Source: Portulaca oleracea
Taxonomy: Eukaryota; Streptophyta; Magnoliopsida; Caryophyllales; Portulacaceae
DNA: 64,000 bases
Direction: 5' to 3'
NCBI GenBank assembly: GCA_029582165.1
Contig: CM055872.1
Coordinates: 5,611,582 to 5,675,581 of the forward strand
Numbering within the stretch: the stretch's first letter is position 1; the number at the start of each line of letters is the position of its first letter. Under the pieces are notes generated by a model. That model had not been told where the DNA came from and searched no databases. It saw nothing but the letters and a program-made list of their open reading frames with translations. This document shows positions 28,751 through 40,559 of the stretch, in pieces. Position numbers and translations under genes: made by a program.

Positions 28751-31700
28751 ATGAATACCCAGCGAAGATCGTCGTCCAGGAGGAAGGCCCTCGCCGAATG
28801 CACCAACACCATCGCCGCCGCTCGCCAGAAATTCTCACCATCGGCCGCTAAATCCGCCGCCGGACCACCGAAACCCGCCGCTTCCGCCGCCGCCAAGCTC
28901 ACCCAGGGAAACGCTCAACCTAAGCCTCTGACCTCTAATGGTTCCGTCAAAACCAACACTAGCACTGGTTCGAACACCCCGCCGATTGTTGACAGTGCTC
29001 TCTCTATCCCACGCCCTTCGTCTGATCATCTTGTTCCTCGTACTACTGTACCTGATTCCGGTATGTTCTCTTTCTATCTGTACTTAATTTAGGGTAATTT
29101 GAGGGATTGGTGATGTTTGCTCGAAACCCTAATTTTGATTTGGGAGGTTTTAGGGTATGCTGCGTTTGAGAGGTGATTTGTGTTTGTGTTTACTGTTGGA
29201 GCTAGTTTTCGGATTGGTGGAGGTAGTTTTGCTCTGTTTGAGTTGATTATGCTTTACATGGAGCTGTTCTGGGTATGGGCTTGTGCGCGTATGTATTGTG
29301 GCCAAAGATTCAACGTCGGTTGGAAGTTGGCGATGAAGTAGCATGAATGTTCTGTGCAATGAAAGCGGGCACTTATTACGTGGATGTGGTGATGTCTAAT
29401 GAAGAGTTTGGCTGTTTGGGTAACATATACGAATTGGAATTTGGTCAGTTAAACTTCATGAATGATTTCATTGATGGGTTAAAGGTTATGGAATGTGTAT
29501 GGTGCTGTCTCAACCCCAGATTCGGGTTGTGGAGATGAAGTAATGAGTTATTAAGTCTTACTGATACTCATTGCAGATCTTATACACATGTTTTGATGTA
29601 AACATAGCAACAGAGTTTTGAGCAGATGAAAGAAGAGGGGAGACTTATAGTGAGTGCTGAGGGTTTTGACGCGTCCATTACCTTGTTTTGTTCTGTGGAA
29701 AAACTTCATCTGAAAGACTGAAACTAACTACCTATAATGCTGTTTTGGTATGTTTTGTGCTGATATGCTATAGTCTAAGCTCTATAATGGCATTGCTCAT
29801 AATCTTGCTTCTGTAACTTTCAGTGAGACATTTATTATGTTAGAACTCAAGACGTAGTTGCTGATGTATCGCATTCTTGATTGTTAAGGACCAATTTGTT
29901 AGTACTAGTTGCAGAGAATAGTCTCTCATTTCATCTAAACAAATGCTGGGTCTTAGTTAATTATCTACTATGAGCTATCCATTGATTTCTGATATAGTAT
30001 TTTCTTACATGTTACCTTGTCGAGCGTTTGAAGTCCAAAAAGAATAAAATAGCTATCCTGCCCTTTTGTCTTCTGATATCTCCCTGACACCCTTTCCCAG
30101 TGAAATCCTCGAGTTGTCTGATCGTAATTGCGATCTGATGCATTGCAAACAGGCTGTTAAAAGTATTTACGCTTGATAGAAGGCTAGCCACCTGTTGATA
30201 CAAATGTGACTCTTTAAGTTTGTGGAAAGTAATTGCCAAATGCTCATAATTTTTTTGAAATTTTCTGTTTCCTTTAGTCTGTGGCGACATATTCCCTTCA
30301 AGTGCAGCTGAACTATCCAATCAGTCTACTCTCCTAATTTGGATGCATACTAGTGAATATGGCTTGTGCTTTCAATTTTACACATTTCTGATGTTTACGA
30401 ATTGCTTGGAGAATGAAATTGATAGAGTTACATGACTATCATTTATGCTATGTGATTCCAACCTGGGGATTTTAGATTGCATTAGCTTGTCATTCTAGTT
30501 GTCCAATTGCTATTGTAGATTCGTTATTCTGAAATCCGGGACTTTTGCTTTATGTCACGTTTTAGCTAGCAAAGATCACGAGAAAATTGCCACATCTACA
30601 GCTCAGAATCGGAAGGATGAGAAAACAAGGATGGATAAGGGAAATATGTCATTGGGGACTTCAATCATCCAGGCATCTAAGCTGGCGGTACGACAAGCGC
30701 CACTGAAATCATCATCTACTGCTGCTGGTATGGAGACACTGGTTAAAACAACTAAGCGTTCCACCCGTCATGTCCCAATGAAGTCATCTTCAGCTTCTTC
30801 TGGTCATGATCATCTCACGGATCCTCCTACAGTTCAGAACAAAAAACTTGAGTCTGCAAAAATGAAGGATAGTGGGAAAGTGAGTTCCGAAATTCCAGTC
30901 TTGGAGACTACTGGCCTCAGCAGACCTCATGCGCCCGTGGCGTCATCTCCTGCTGCTTCTAGCGAGAGTCATCTGTCAGGGCTTCCTGCAGTTCAGGATC
31001 AACAACCGGATGTACAAAAAAGGAATGATAAGGGGAAAGAGGTTTTAGAGATGCCAATTATTGAGATAACTGACCCATTTATTCCTCATATTTCCCAGGC
31101 ATCGTCATCTGCTGCTTCTGATAATTGGCGGCGCACTGGGTCTTCAGCAGTTCTGAATCAGAATCAGGATGCACAAACAAGTAAGGATAAGGGAAAGATG
31201 GCTTTAGGGACTTTGAACATTGACGCAACTGACCTCTTGACATCTTATATGTCTCAGGCATCATTTTCTGCTACATCTGATGATTGCCATTTCTCAGGGT
31301 CCCCTGCAGTTCAGATTCAAAAGATGGATGCGCAAAAATGGAAGGATAAGGGAAAGACAGTCTTAGATACTTCAAACACTGAAACAGCTGAGCACTTGAG
31401 ACCTCATAAGTCCCATGCATTATCCTCTGCCATTCAGAATGAAAAACCGGGTGCTCAGAAAAGGATGGATAAAAGGAAAAGTGTTGCGGAGACTCAGAAT
31501 TTGGAGACAACCGACCCCTGGATACTTCAAGATCCTTCTCTGAGTTCATCTATTGCTGTCTCTGGTAGTCGTTATTTATTGGAGACTCCCATGGCTAAGT
31601 ATCGAAAAACGGATGTTGCAAAAAGTAATGACAAGCGAAAGATGGTGCAAGACGCTTCAGACATTGAAGCAACTGATCATTCAACACCTCAGGCCCCTAT

Positions 31701-33342
31701 GCCATCTCTGATAAGTACTGGTAATAAGTTTAACTGCAGATTTAGCATAGAACACCCCCCCCCCCCCCCCAAAAAAAAAAAGTTCGATAAATTATAAATA
31801 AAAAGTGAGAATCAGATACAACTAACTATTTCAATGATATTGATCATGGGTTTGAGGGGTTTTCTGATGTGTTATGGGATACCTTTGAGTTAGCTGACCA
31901 GTAACCTATGCTTTATCTGGTGTGCAATTTTTTCTGTGAAATGCAATGTTGAAGTCTCGTGTATGATTTATACCATTTCTAACTATAGCGCCTTCTGTAT
32001 TTGGCCACAATTAAGAGCTTTAGATAAATATCATTTCTAACTTCGTAAAACCCTCAATTAAGAGCTTTAGTATAAATATCTGGAAGGTTTGGCCATTTGA
32101 GATTAAGTTGGGGAAGCCTTGTGAAAAAACTACATGGTCCAGTTCTCAGTTCATCTTGTTTGTAAAGTTTCTAATACTTTATATATCTTATGTGTTAATT
32201 ATCATTTTTCCATCTGATATCCTGAGTATCTGCAAGTATTTTCTTCATGTGGCTGTGAATTTTTTTCCCCCTTTTTCACTGTCTTTCTTGTGATCCACTT
32301 GGAATTAACTAGTAAGGGAATTGATTTAACCTTGTCTCCTTCCTCTTTCAAGGTACCCGTGTTCAAGAGAAGTCTCTCTTTTTGACAGTCTATGGTCAAG
32401 GAAGAACGCCACGAAGAAGGACATGGGCAGATGGAAAGAGCACTTCTTTCAGCTGTCCACCCAGTAAAAGGGCGAAAAAGATTGGGTATTCAAACCTCTT
32501 CCCCTCTACTCAAATACTCAATGATCTGCAATTTCAAAATTTATCTATATGCCAAGACCGGGTAAAACAAACCCGAGACCCAAACTGAAAAAAACCAAAC
32601 CCGAACCGACACCTGAAATCTGAATCGAAACTGATCAAACTGCAACCCGAAAAGTGACCTGATTAAGATCCACACCCAAGTGACGCCAAATTAAATCAGA
32701 ACCCAATCACAATCAGAAAGAACCTCACCCGAATAAAACTCCCTTGAAGTCAACCTGAACCTGAACTGAAACTGGTTGACCCGATGTCAATCCGAACCGA
32801 TCTTGAACCAACCTGAACAAGAACCGATTCTCCTGATTGGCAGGTCTATCCCTCACTGCAGAGGCTAAATTCCATAGGAGATACATTGCAGAAAGTTTTA
32901 TGAATAAATTTCTTTTCAGCAAAAATTAACTTCATGGAACCCGGAAGAGTAGACCTCTTTTTTCTTTTTTCTGTAACCATTTTCTGTGATTCTATATCTG
33001 ATGTTTCTATATCTCTCACAGGATGGAAGCTGGTGATGGCCATGGCAAGAAGAAATCCGGATCATACACAGACCCGATGCATAAGGTGTGTAGAAAATCA
33101 TCTTTCAAAAATGTATCAAATGGTGAAGTGATGAACATATATATATAACGAATCTCGGTCTTAGTTTATCATTTGCCTGTTTAACTCCTTTCCTGCTTCC
33201 ATATGTATCGATGCAGAAGTCCCGGAAGAACCAAGATGAAGTTCATGTGATGCCACGAGATGAGATTGAAAAGCTGAGAGCTTATTACGCAGAAATTGAT
33301 GAGTTTGAGCTGCCAGAGGAGGTCGCATCAGATTCAGACTAA
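28751..33342 (+). CDS. Sororin-like protein, 595 aa, five exons
   Basis: Candidate plant sororin, the protein that protects sister-chromatid cohesion from WAPL in the nucleus. Exons 28751-29060, 30566-31720, 32353-32485, 33022-33085 and 33217-33342 join to 1788 nt without a stop; phases agree at all four junctions. The N-terminus (MNTQRRSSSRRKALAECTNT) is basic, then Ala/Pro-rich. Exon 2 (about residues 105-488) is a run of seven diverged units of about 53 residues, each with a KDKGK-like core. Exon 3 has VYGQGRTPRRRTWADG and SCPPSKRAKKIG. The C-terminus EIEKLRAYYAEIDEFELPEE resembles the sororin C-terminal motif of animals (acidic, then F-x-L near the end). Starting at ATG 28751 gives the R/K-rich N-terminus. 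The assignment rests on the two ends; the long repeat region is not something I know from sororins. Intron 3 holds a GACCCGAACC-type repeat and intron 2 a C16-A11 run. Confidence 0.72.
31755..31781 (+). repeat. C16-A11 homopolymer junction in intron 2
   Basis: Sixteen C directly followed by eleven A, about 35 bases after the donor site of exon 2. Prone to slippage and sequencing error, but intronic in this model, so it does not affect the protein. Confidence 0.9.
32560..32850. repeat. Degenerate AACCCGAACC repeat in intron 3
   Basis: Dozens of variants of ACCCGAAC / AACCTGAACC packed in about 290 bp. A similar tract lies in BTB intron 1 near 41080-41600. It looks like decayed MITE sequence, not a microsatellite. 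Confidence 0.6.
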
Positions 33343-33592
33343 CTTGGAAAGAATAGAGTCCAAGTCTACAGAGAAGTCACTTGAAATTTTGATGTACAGC
33401 TACTCGTAATGGGGTATTAAGTAGGACAGCAGCTGAAAAGTTCCCAGTAGAATGCATATTAGTGTTATGCTTTGTCCTGTAAATTTGAAAAACATGGTAC
33501 TAGCCTGAATCAATGTTAATATAACGATCACAGTATCTGCTACAAATTGCTACTTTACTCGACTTGTAATTATGTGCATAAGAATTTCCCAC

Positions 33593-35036
33593 TTTTTTTT
33601 TAATTAACGGTACAACAAAAGACACTAGGAAGCCCTTCTCTCAAGGGATCTTTCAAGCGCATCCTCACTTACAATAACTGACAAATCTCTATGAAAATTA
33701 TAATTATAACAACAAGGCGCAGTGACCAATAAACCAAACTTAGGTAACCAATCTACAACACGATTCCCTTCACGATAAACATGATGAATTTCAACAGCAA
33801 CACACTCTTCCATAAAAGCTCGAATATCTTTTACAATCTGCGCAATCTCCCAAGGAATCTGGGAAGTACCCTTTATCGCATTAACAAGAATGAGATTATC
33901 TCCTTCCAAAACCAATCTTCGATAACCATTAGAAACAGCATCCCGAATCCCATTGCGCATGGCCACAGCTTCAGCCACCAAAACAGAAGAACTGAACAAA
34001 TTAAAAGCTACCACACGTAGAACCCGACCTTGATCATCTCGCATAATGTAACCACCTCCAGCACGATTAACATTCCTGGCTCCATCAGAATTGATCTTGA
34101 TCAAGCCCTCCACCGGTTTAGACCAAGACACCCATCTCGAACCCGGCATACTGGGTCGTCCCTGCGACACAACCCCACCTAGAGACTCGGTTAACCTCTC
34201 TCTAATCCTCCACTCAGCAGAAGCACGCTTAGCTCGCAACAACGACTCACCAGGAAGAGTGGTTTGCTGGTTGAAAACCACCAAATTGCGAGACTTCCAA
34301 ACACTCCATAATAACGCAACCACTCTCTCAATAACAGAATGAGAAGGCTGACGTAAACATCTAGTCAGAAAGGAATCAATCGAGTCACTGGCGGTTGGGA
34401 TAAGTGAAATCCAACCATGCTGCTTAGCTGCCTGCCAAACTTCTTTAGCATATTCACAATGCAAAAATAAATGGCCCTCACTTTCAGGACAAGAATTACA
34501 CAAAGGACATAAGGGAAGAACATTCATACTCCGATATACAAGATGAGTAGTAACTGGAAGCGCATCTTGAAACATTTGCTAGAGAAAAACTTTCAATTTA
34601 GGCTGAATATTCAGCTTCCAAAGCCACTTAAACTCCCACAAATTCTGAGAGGCAACACAGTTATGGGCCAACCAAGTCGCAGACTTGGTTGTAAAAGACC
34701 CTGAGCTGGTTAGACCCCAACAAAGGGGATCATCAATTTGGTTAACTGGGATAGGGATTTTTTTAATAGAATCCAAAACAACAAGAGTGACCAGTGGTCT
34801 AAGAAGATTTTCATGCCAAGATTTATCATCTTTAATAAAATGTGCCACTTTCAGCGATGTGTCTACTCTCAACAAATCAGAATCGTGAATTTGATCCACA
34901 AGACTCGTTTGCCCACACTAGTTATCCAGCCAGAAATTAATCTTCTGACCATCACCAACCTACCACCGAAGACCCTTTGTCAAAATAGGATAAGAGTTTC
35001 TTACTTGATAATGATCTTTCGGAGCAAAATTAAGAA
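33593..35036 (-). pseudogene. 5'-truncated dead LINE (L1-type) with RNase H domain
   Basis: Minus-strand 3' end of a plant non-LTR retrotransposon, ending in a poly-A read as T9 at 33593-33601. In order: end of the reverse-transcriptase region (NFAPKDHYQVRNSYPILTKG, then VGDGQKINFWLDN), zinc-binding zf-RVT block (CPLCNSCPESEGHLFLHC, 34575 side), and a plant RNase H-like domain (INSDGARNVNRAGGGYIMRD ... LEGDN ... HHVYREGNRVVD), ending at 33625. Three premature TAG stops each replace a tryptophan expected by the family, so it is inactive. It lies about 250 bp past the sororin-like gene. No flanking duplication was found. Confidence 0.88.
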
Positions 35037-35858
35037 GCATTTTGTTCCTCATTATCACAAGTATATATAAGTTTTTTTAATTTGATTATCCAGTCTAAAA
35101 TATGGTGTAAAGAGTCATCCTTTACATCAAAACAAAGGATTGCATCTCTTGCTATACTCCTATAAAGATTACAGAATGTACCATTATCAGGAGAAGCAAA
35201 ATCATCATTTACCATTATCATGATTCATGAGATGCAAAATCATATGGCCTAAAAAAAAAAAGGATGCAAAAACATCTCTTGCGAATATGAGGTAGCTAAT
35301 ACTAGCTAGCTATAATGGATTAGATATAATTTTCTACGGATAAGCTAATTAGCAGCTAATAATGACATGGTAATTGTGCATTGATCTTATTATAATATGA
35401 TTAACAATGATGATTAAAGAAATGAAAGCAAAATGGGATCCCAAGGCCGACCTCCTTTTTTGAGAAAAGGTTTGAATTCATGCATCTTTCTTTTTCGATC
35501 TTCTGACTCTCTCTGACTAAAATGAGTACCGACTACCGAGTTTACCCTTGTCTCTGTAATCGTACAAAACAAAACCACCGGCCATGCCCACAGCACGTGA
35601 CTCACTGACCATCCCAATCTTCCATGTTTTTTTCACTTTTCACTGTTATAGATCAGGTGTGGTAAACCACTAAACCCTCATCATCAACTATTCAACTTAA
35701 AATATTCCTCTAAACTGCAAAAACCAAATACCATATGCCACCAGTTTTAGCTTTCCAGAAAACTAGCTGAAAACAAATAACAAAAGATGCATGATTCCAA
35801 ATCCATGGGCCACACCAAACACTTTCAAAAACCAACAAATTAAAGGACGTACTGGATT
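35037..35858. other. Intergenic between LINE and HIG1 gene
   Basis: The part next to the LINE (35030-35221, minus) stays open for 63 codons and could be more LINE or unrelated sequence. The rest is the upstream region of the HIG1-domain gene. Confidence 0.4.
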
Positions 35859-35868
35859 CTATATATAC
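35859..35868 (+). promoter_or_regulatory. TATA box of HIG1-domain gene
   Basis: CTATATATAC about 110 bases before the ATG at 35978. Spacing leaves a 5' UTR of about 80 nt. Confidence 0.55.
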
Positions 35869-35977
35869 CCTAATTTTGCTTCGGCTGATCACTACCAACA
35901 TCATCAAAACAACCAACTCTACAATTTCCACACTTGAAAGTGATTAAAAACAGCCAAAAAGAAAAGATAGAAAGATT

Positions 35978-36743
35978 ATGGAGTCCTTGCAATCATGGGT
36001 TTCAGAGCACAAGCTCACTAGCATTGGTAAAAATCATCCTCATTCATTTGTGTCTTTACTTTTACTCTTATTCTTTTTTAGCTTAGCATATGTTTCTTAG
36101 GAATGAAAATCATTTTCCCATTAAGAATTAATCATTTCTCCACTTTATATGTAAATTATTTTCTTGAGTCGATCGACGAAACTTGATCTAGAAAAACTTA
36201 TTTGCCTAACCCAACTTATATAATCACGCAACCAACTTCCTGTCCATCCCATGTACGTCTACCCTAACCCTATCGGAGTATCCCAAATGTTACGTACTTT
36301 TCTGCCACTAACTCACATACATTGTTTGACGTCAAGCAAGATATTTTCTTTCTCATCATTTTTCAGGAAAATGGAAAATGTATCAAGCAATTGAAAATAC
36401 CAACTGAAAATTTGTTTTCTAGGAAAATCATTTGACAAAGCAAACTATATATTTCTCTAGAAAATGGTTTTTCTTTACATCAAACACACCCTTATAGTTT
36501 TTAAGCTGAAATTTTATGACTTATAAATGATGAATGATGAATGCAGGAGCATTGTGGGCAGCAGCAATAGGAGGATCATTAGCGTATAATTCGCGGTCGA
36601 GATCAGCAGCAGCATCGCAGCTGAAGCCGAGCCTGAAGCTGATTCATGCAAGGATGCATGCACAAGCCTTGACTTTGGCTGTTCTCTCTGGTGCTGCTGT
36701 TTATCACTACTACGATGCCAAGAAACAGCAACCTGAGCGTTAA
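35978..36743 (+). CDS. HIG1-domain (hypoxia-responsive family) protein, 81 aa
   Basis: Small mitochondrial inner-membrane type protein; HIG1/RCF1 relatives assist assembly or stability of respiratory complexes III and IV. Exons 35978-36026 (49 nt) and 36547-36743 (197 nt, TAA) join to 81 codons plus stop. Sequence begins MESLQSWVSEHKLTSIG, then a first membrane span LWAAAIGGSLAY, a Ser/Ala loop, the HIG1 signature IHARMHAQ (matches IHxRxxxQ), a second span LTLAVLSGAAVYHYY and a short basic tail. This is the pattern of plant HIGD2-like proteins such as Arabidopsis At3g05550, as I recall them. The ATG at 36531 near the intron end is not the start, because the conserved N-terminus lies in exon 1. 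The 520-bp intron is plain. Confidence 0.9.
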
Positions 36744-37670
36744 AATCGATTGATGCACTGCATTATTAATTATTCCAATGCTGCCTCTTAATTGTTACTT
36801 AATCAGGGCATCAATTATGGTCTTAGTAGGCTAATTATCGTTATAAAATTGATGTCTGCGTTTACGTATGGTTTTTCTGTTGGGACTTATCTAGCTTGTA
36901 AGTATATATTTGCCGTCAATTGACGATGGAAATAAAGCTTTGTTCCGTACCACCTGCTGTCAGTCATATATATACTCATGTGTGCTATGTTTCGATTTTT
37001 ATAATAGTATATCTATGGATAACAAAATAACACATATCACTGACTATGGATGCACGTAGTTAGTGTATTGTCGTGGATTATCATGTACTAGCCACTTTTG
37101 AAGTACTTTATTTTATGGACTCAAACTTTGATATTGTGTTCGCAGTGTCGATGCTGTCTTTTTTGTCTCTTTTGACTTTCAATAATAAAAAAAATAACTA
37201 TTAAATATGTTTCATCTTCCATCAACTATGAACTAATGTTTTATTGATTTTATATGTGTATTTGTTCAAACAAATTACATTATGTTTCAACAATATTACC
37301 AATAAGATATTATTAATTTGTTGATGTATTCATCAAAGGTACTCCATGGTGAATAAAAAAACCATGGATTACCATATTAATATCCATGGATTAGATATAT
37401 AATAAATCATAGATACATATATTAAATCTCGCATGACGAAATTGAAGAAGAAGAAGAAGAGGAGAAGGAGGAGGAGGAGAAGAAGGTTCTGTAGAATTAG
37501 TCCATTTTTAATATTAATAGGTTTAGAGCATAAACGACCTCTTCTATCTTCTTCTTCCTTTTTGGAGAAAACCCCATCATTCCTCCCTTGCCTAGAGCAA
37601 CTTCAATTCTTGGGTCACTGCAAAAAAAAAAAAGAATATTAAAATATGTCATGCCAATTTAGATTGTGTT
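36744..37670. other. Intergenic, with purine-rich tract
   Basis: 3' flank of the HIG1 gene. A GAAGAAGAAGAAGAGGAGAA-type tract lies near 37443-37486. No gene seen; the lysine/arginine-rich open frame at 37433 is a product of that tract. Confidence 0.45.
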
Positions 37671-38068
37671 CGGCAATAGCGTTTGGGGTAGCGTTTAGCG
37701 TATTGACCAAATCAAAATTCTAATTGCATAAATATTAGTGTTCGGTAAGTTAGCGTTTTGAGGAGCGTTTAGCATTTTAAGAAGCGTTTTGTGAAACGCT
37801 AAAGTTAACATTTAACGTTTGGAGTAGCGTTTCATATTTTTCGGTCAAAAAATACCCTTTGTAAATTTTATCTTTGGAAATTATTTACACCCTTTTATGT
37901 CAATACACATTAATCTGTTAATTGAACCGCTAAATCTACCGAACACAATTCTCATTTGAACAATTATCCGCTATCCATTACTTAAACCGGTATTCGCTGC
38001 TTAAACCGCTATACGCTACATAAACCGCTATCCATTGTCTAAAACACTAATTTTGCCGAACATGGCCT
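37671..38068. mobile_element. hAT-like MITE with TGTTCGGCAA ends
   Basis: Left TGTTCGGCAATAGCGTTTGG, right the complement of TGTTCGGCAAAATTAGTG. The left half repeats AGCGTTT, the right half AACCGCTAT, so the halves are partly complementary. Target duplication not resolved. Confidence 0.6.
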
Positions 38069-38562
38069 TCGCCACACGGGTCACATTTTTTAATACAAAT
38101 GAAGAACTTTTGATCATAGATTTTTTTGTCAATTTGACTTTTAGGCTTATCATTCATGGTCAACAACCCTATTGTAAATGTATTCAAAGTCCAAAAAAGT
38201 GCTTCTGTAAGAAACCTTACTAACTCAAGCCCAACTATGGTGTAGCCAAAACCTCTTTTGGGCCGGGGTGGTTAACTTTTACTTTATAAACCGACCCAAA
38301 GCTCTGCATTGTTTGCAACGAGCTCAATGTCGACAATCTAGGAACCTTTCGGTCCATTACAAGGGCCCACATTTTGATGACTGATGTCCTATGTTTTATG
38401 TCAACTATTATCTTTGTTTTTGAGTCACTATTTCTTTCATAATTATCAATAAGTTTTATAAGTTGGTATGGAAATTCAGTTTTTAGCTGTTGGGTATTAC
38501 AAGGAGGCTGTGAATGAGTTAAAGAAGAAGTGATCAAGGAGAAGATTGAAAGAAAGTAGTTT
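38069..38562. other. Intergenic, no feature seen
   Basis: No coding or repeat signal recognised. Confidence 0.4.
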
Positions 38563-38877
38563 TTAGCTGTTCTTTTATGCGGTGTTTTGCGGTATAGTGC
38601 AGTATGGTGTGGTAAAATTGTGACGGTGTATGATGCAATTGTGGTGGGTAATTGGTAAGTTGTGGTGAGTTTTTTGTATATATATAAAAATTGTATTGGT
38701 AATTGTGAAAAAGTAATTGGAAAAAGTGAGTTGAAATGTTGTATTGGTAATTGTGAAAAGTAATTTGTGGTGGGTTGTGGTGAATTGTGGTGGAATAGTA
38801 TATTGTGGTGAGTTGTGAAAAATGCGGTGGGCTGTGGCACCGCAGATTGCCAACCGCAGAAAAGAACAAAGCCTCAA
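38563..38877. mobile_element. GCGGT-family MITE
   Basis: TTAGCTGTTCTTTTATGCGG at the left and the complement of TTGTTCTTTTCTGCGG near the right. The interior repeats GGTGAGTTGTGG-like units. The long minus-strand open frames across it (such as 38235-38840) come from this low-complexity repeat. Confidence 0.75.
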
Positions 38878-39006
38878 TGTGTTGCTTGTTGAGAGGGGTG
38901 GATCGAGCTGATGCTTTTTTAGTTTTAGTTGGATATCTTTTTATTTAGGGAGTCTGTTATATCTTTCTGTTTGGATGTTCTTTTAAGTTTTTTTCATATA
39001 GGTATT

Positions 39007-39235
39007 TGTAAGTTGTGCAGTCAAATTTATAAAAATTTGACCGTAAATTTCTCAATATATATAATGATTTGTTAAATAAAATTATTACCCTTAGATTTGT
39101 AGCGAAAAATATTATTATAAAAATATAATATTTCAAATTTTAATAAAATATTATATAAAAAATTATCTATCGAAGAACGATATTAAAGACCATAATAATT
39201 AATAAATGTATAAATAATATGGAACAGACAGAGTA
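39007..39235. mobile_element. Stowaway-like MITE, left end lost
   Basis: The interior matches the copies at 17858 and 39774 (GTCAAATTTATAAAAATTTG..., AAAAATTATCTATCGAAGAA). The right end GGAACAGACAGAGTA is a worn family end. Confidence 0.6.
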
Positions 39236-39773
39236 ACATAGAATGTAGTCATATAGATAAGGAATATTAATTAATTGAAGTAGCTTAGCTATCATTAAAT
39301 TCAATCATGATATGATGAAGCATGATTAGGTCAAAAGGTACACAAAAGAAGGTAGGGCTGGTGATATACTATACACTATATACAGTTAGACGTGATATCC
39401 TTAACTCATATTTGCTGTTTGCAAAGTTGGAAAGTCCCTTTCTTCCTCCTAACTCTCTTATCATTCTTCTCTAAGTTTTTTTAATCACTATTTTTAAACC
39501 CATCATCTTTATATATGCATGCTCATTGCTCACCAACTTCTTATTCTCCATCATTACTATTTTATCCTTCAAGATTAGAGCTGACAAAAATTCAGATCGG
39601 TATATATGGGTCGATCAAATTTAGTCAATGTTAAAACTCGAACGAGAAATTTAAGATATTTAAAATAACTATCCTCACAATTTTTTATTTTACTTTGATA
39701 GTGTTTTCTAAAAACTAGAATATCAGAGTGTACTATGTATCTGGTATCATCCTTGTTTTTGTTAATTAAAAAA
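39236..39773. other. Intergenic, no gene seen
   Basis: AT-rich; a CAAAAATTCAGATCGG scrap near 39576 resembles the GGCTGTCAAAAA family. Confidence 0.35.
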
Positions 39774-40031
39774 TACTCCTTCGTTCCATATTAATTGTCA
39801 TAATTTTGACTTTTATGGTCTCCAATATCACTATTTGATTGATGATTTCTTATTAATATGCTATTAACAATTGCAATATTATATTTTTATGATAATATTT
39901 TTCATTACGAATCTAATTGTAGTAATTTTATATAGCAATTCATTGTATATATTGAGAAATTTATGGTCAAAATTATTAAAATTTAAATGCATAATTTCTA
40001 AAAAGACAATTATTATGGAACGGAAGGAGTA
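39774..40031. mobile_element. Stowaway-like MITE
   Basis: TACTCCTTCGTTCCATATTA at the left, complement of TACTCCTTCCGTTCCATAAT at the right. About 258 bp. Confidence 0.88.
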
Positions 40032-40421
40032 TCATTTAAAATCCCATCATTTATGCAATTGTCTTTACAAATTCAAAGTTAAAAACAAATTTTAGTTTGA
40101 TTAAAGTTGTTAAACTACTTAATTAAGTGAGCCACGTTAGTTGTATGCTTACAAGGTCAATTGGGTCATTTTACATCTAAGACTAATTATGTCATATACC
40201 TCATCATAATGAAAGCAATAATAGTCCCTAAATTCTTAATTGTTAAATAAGGTGTATGTCAACTTTAATTGTACAAACAATGTTGCAACTAACACTTTAA
40301 CTTAAACCAATCAATAAAACAATATAAAAGCAAGGGAGTTCCCTTAAGAGGAGTGCATATTATATGCTTGTCATGTAATTGACTTCAAACAACAACTTCC
40401 TCCTAATAATAAGTTATTCAA

Positions 40422-40430
40422 ATATATAAA
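40422..40430 (+). promoter_or_regulatory. TATA box of BTB/POZ gene
   Basis: ATATATAAA 130 bases before the ATG at 40560. The predicted leader then contains a CTTCTTCATCTTCTTC tract (40460-40515), a pyrimidine-rich 5' UTR common in plant genes. Confidence 0.6.
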
Positions 40431-40559
40431 CTTGATTCATTTGTACACAATAAAACATTTCTTCAACTCATCTTCTTCTTCATCTTCTTCTTCTTCTTCA
40501 TCTTCTTCTTCAATTCATCGTTCCATTGTTAACCCGAGAAGAAATTAAGATAATTAAGA

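Noticed and set aside
29347..29538. 63-codon frame MFCAMKAGTYYVDVVMS in sororin intron 1
   Set aside because: No conserved domain and no splice-compatible role; the exon 1 to exon 2 join is exact without it.
30012..30320. 102-codon minus-strand frame
   Set aside because: Lies in intron 1 of the sororin-like gene; no domain, no supporting splice or promoter signal.
38235..38877. Overlapping minus-strand frames of 100-200 codons rich in His, Thr and Asn
   Set aside because: Made by the low-complexity GCGGT MITE and its flank; three frames are open at once.
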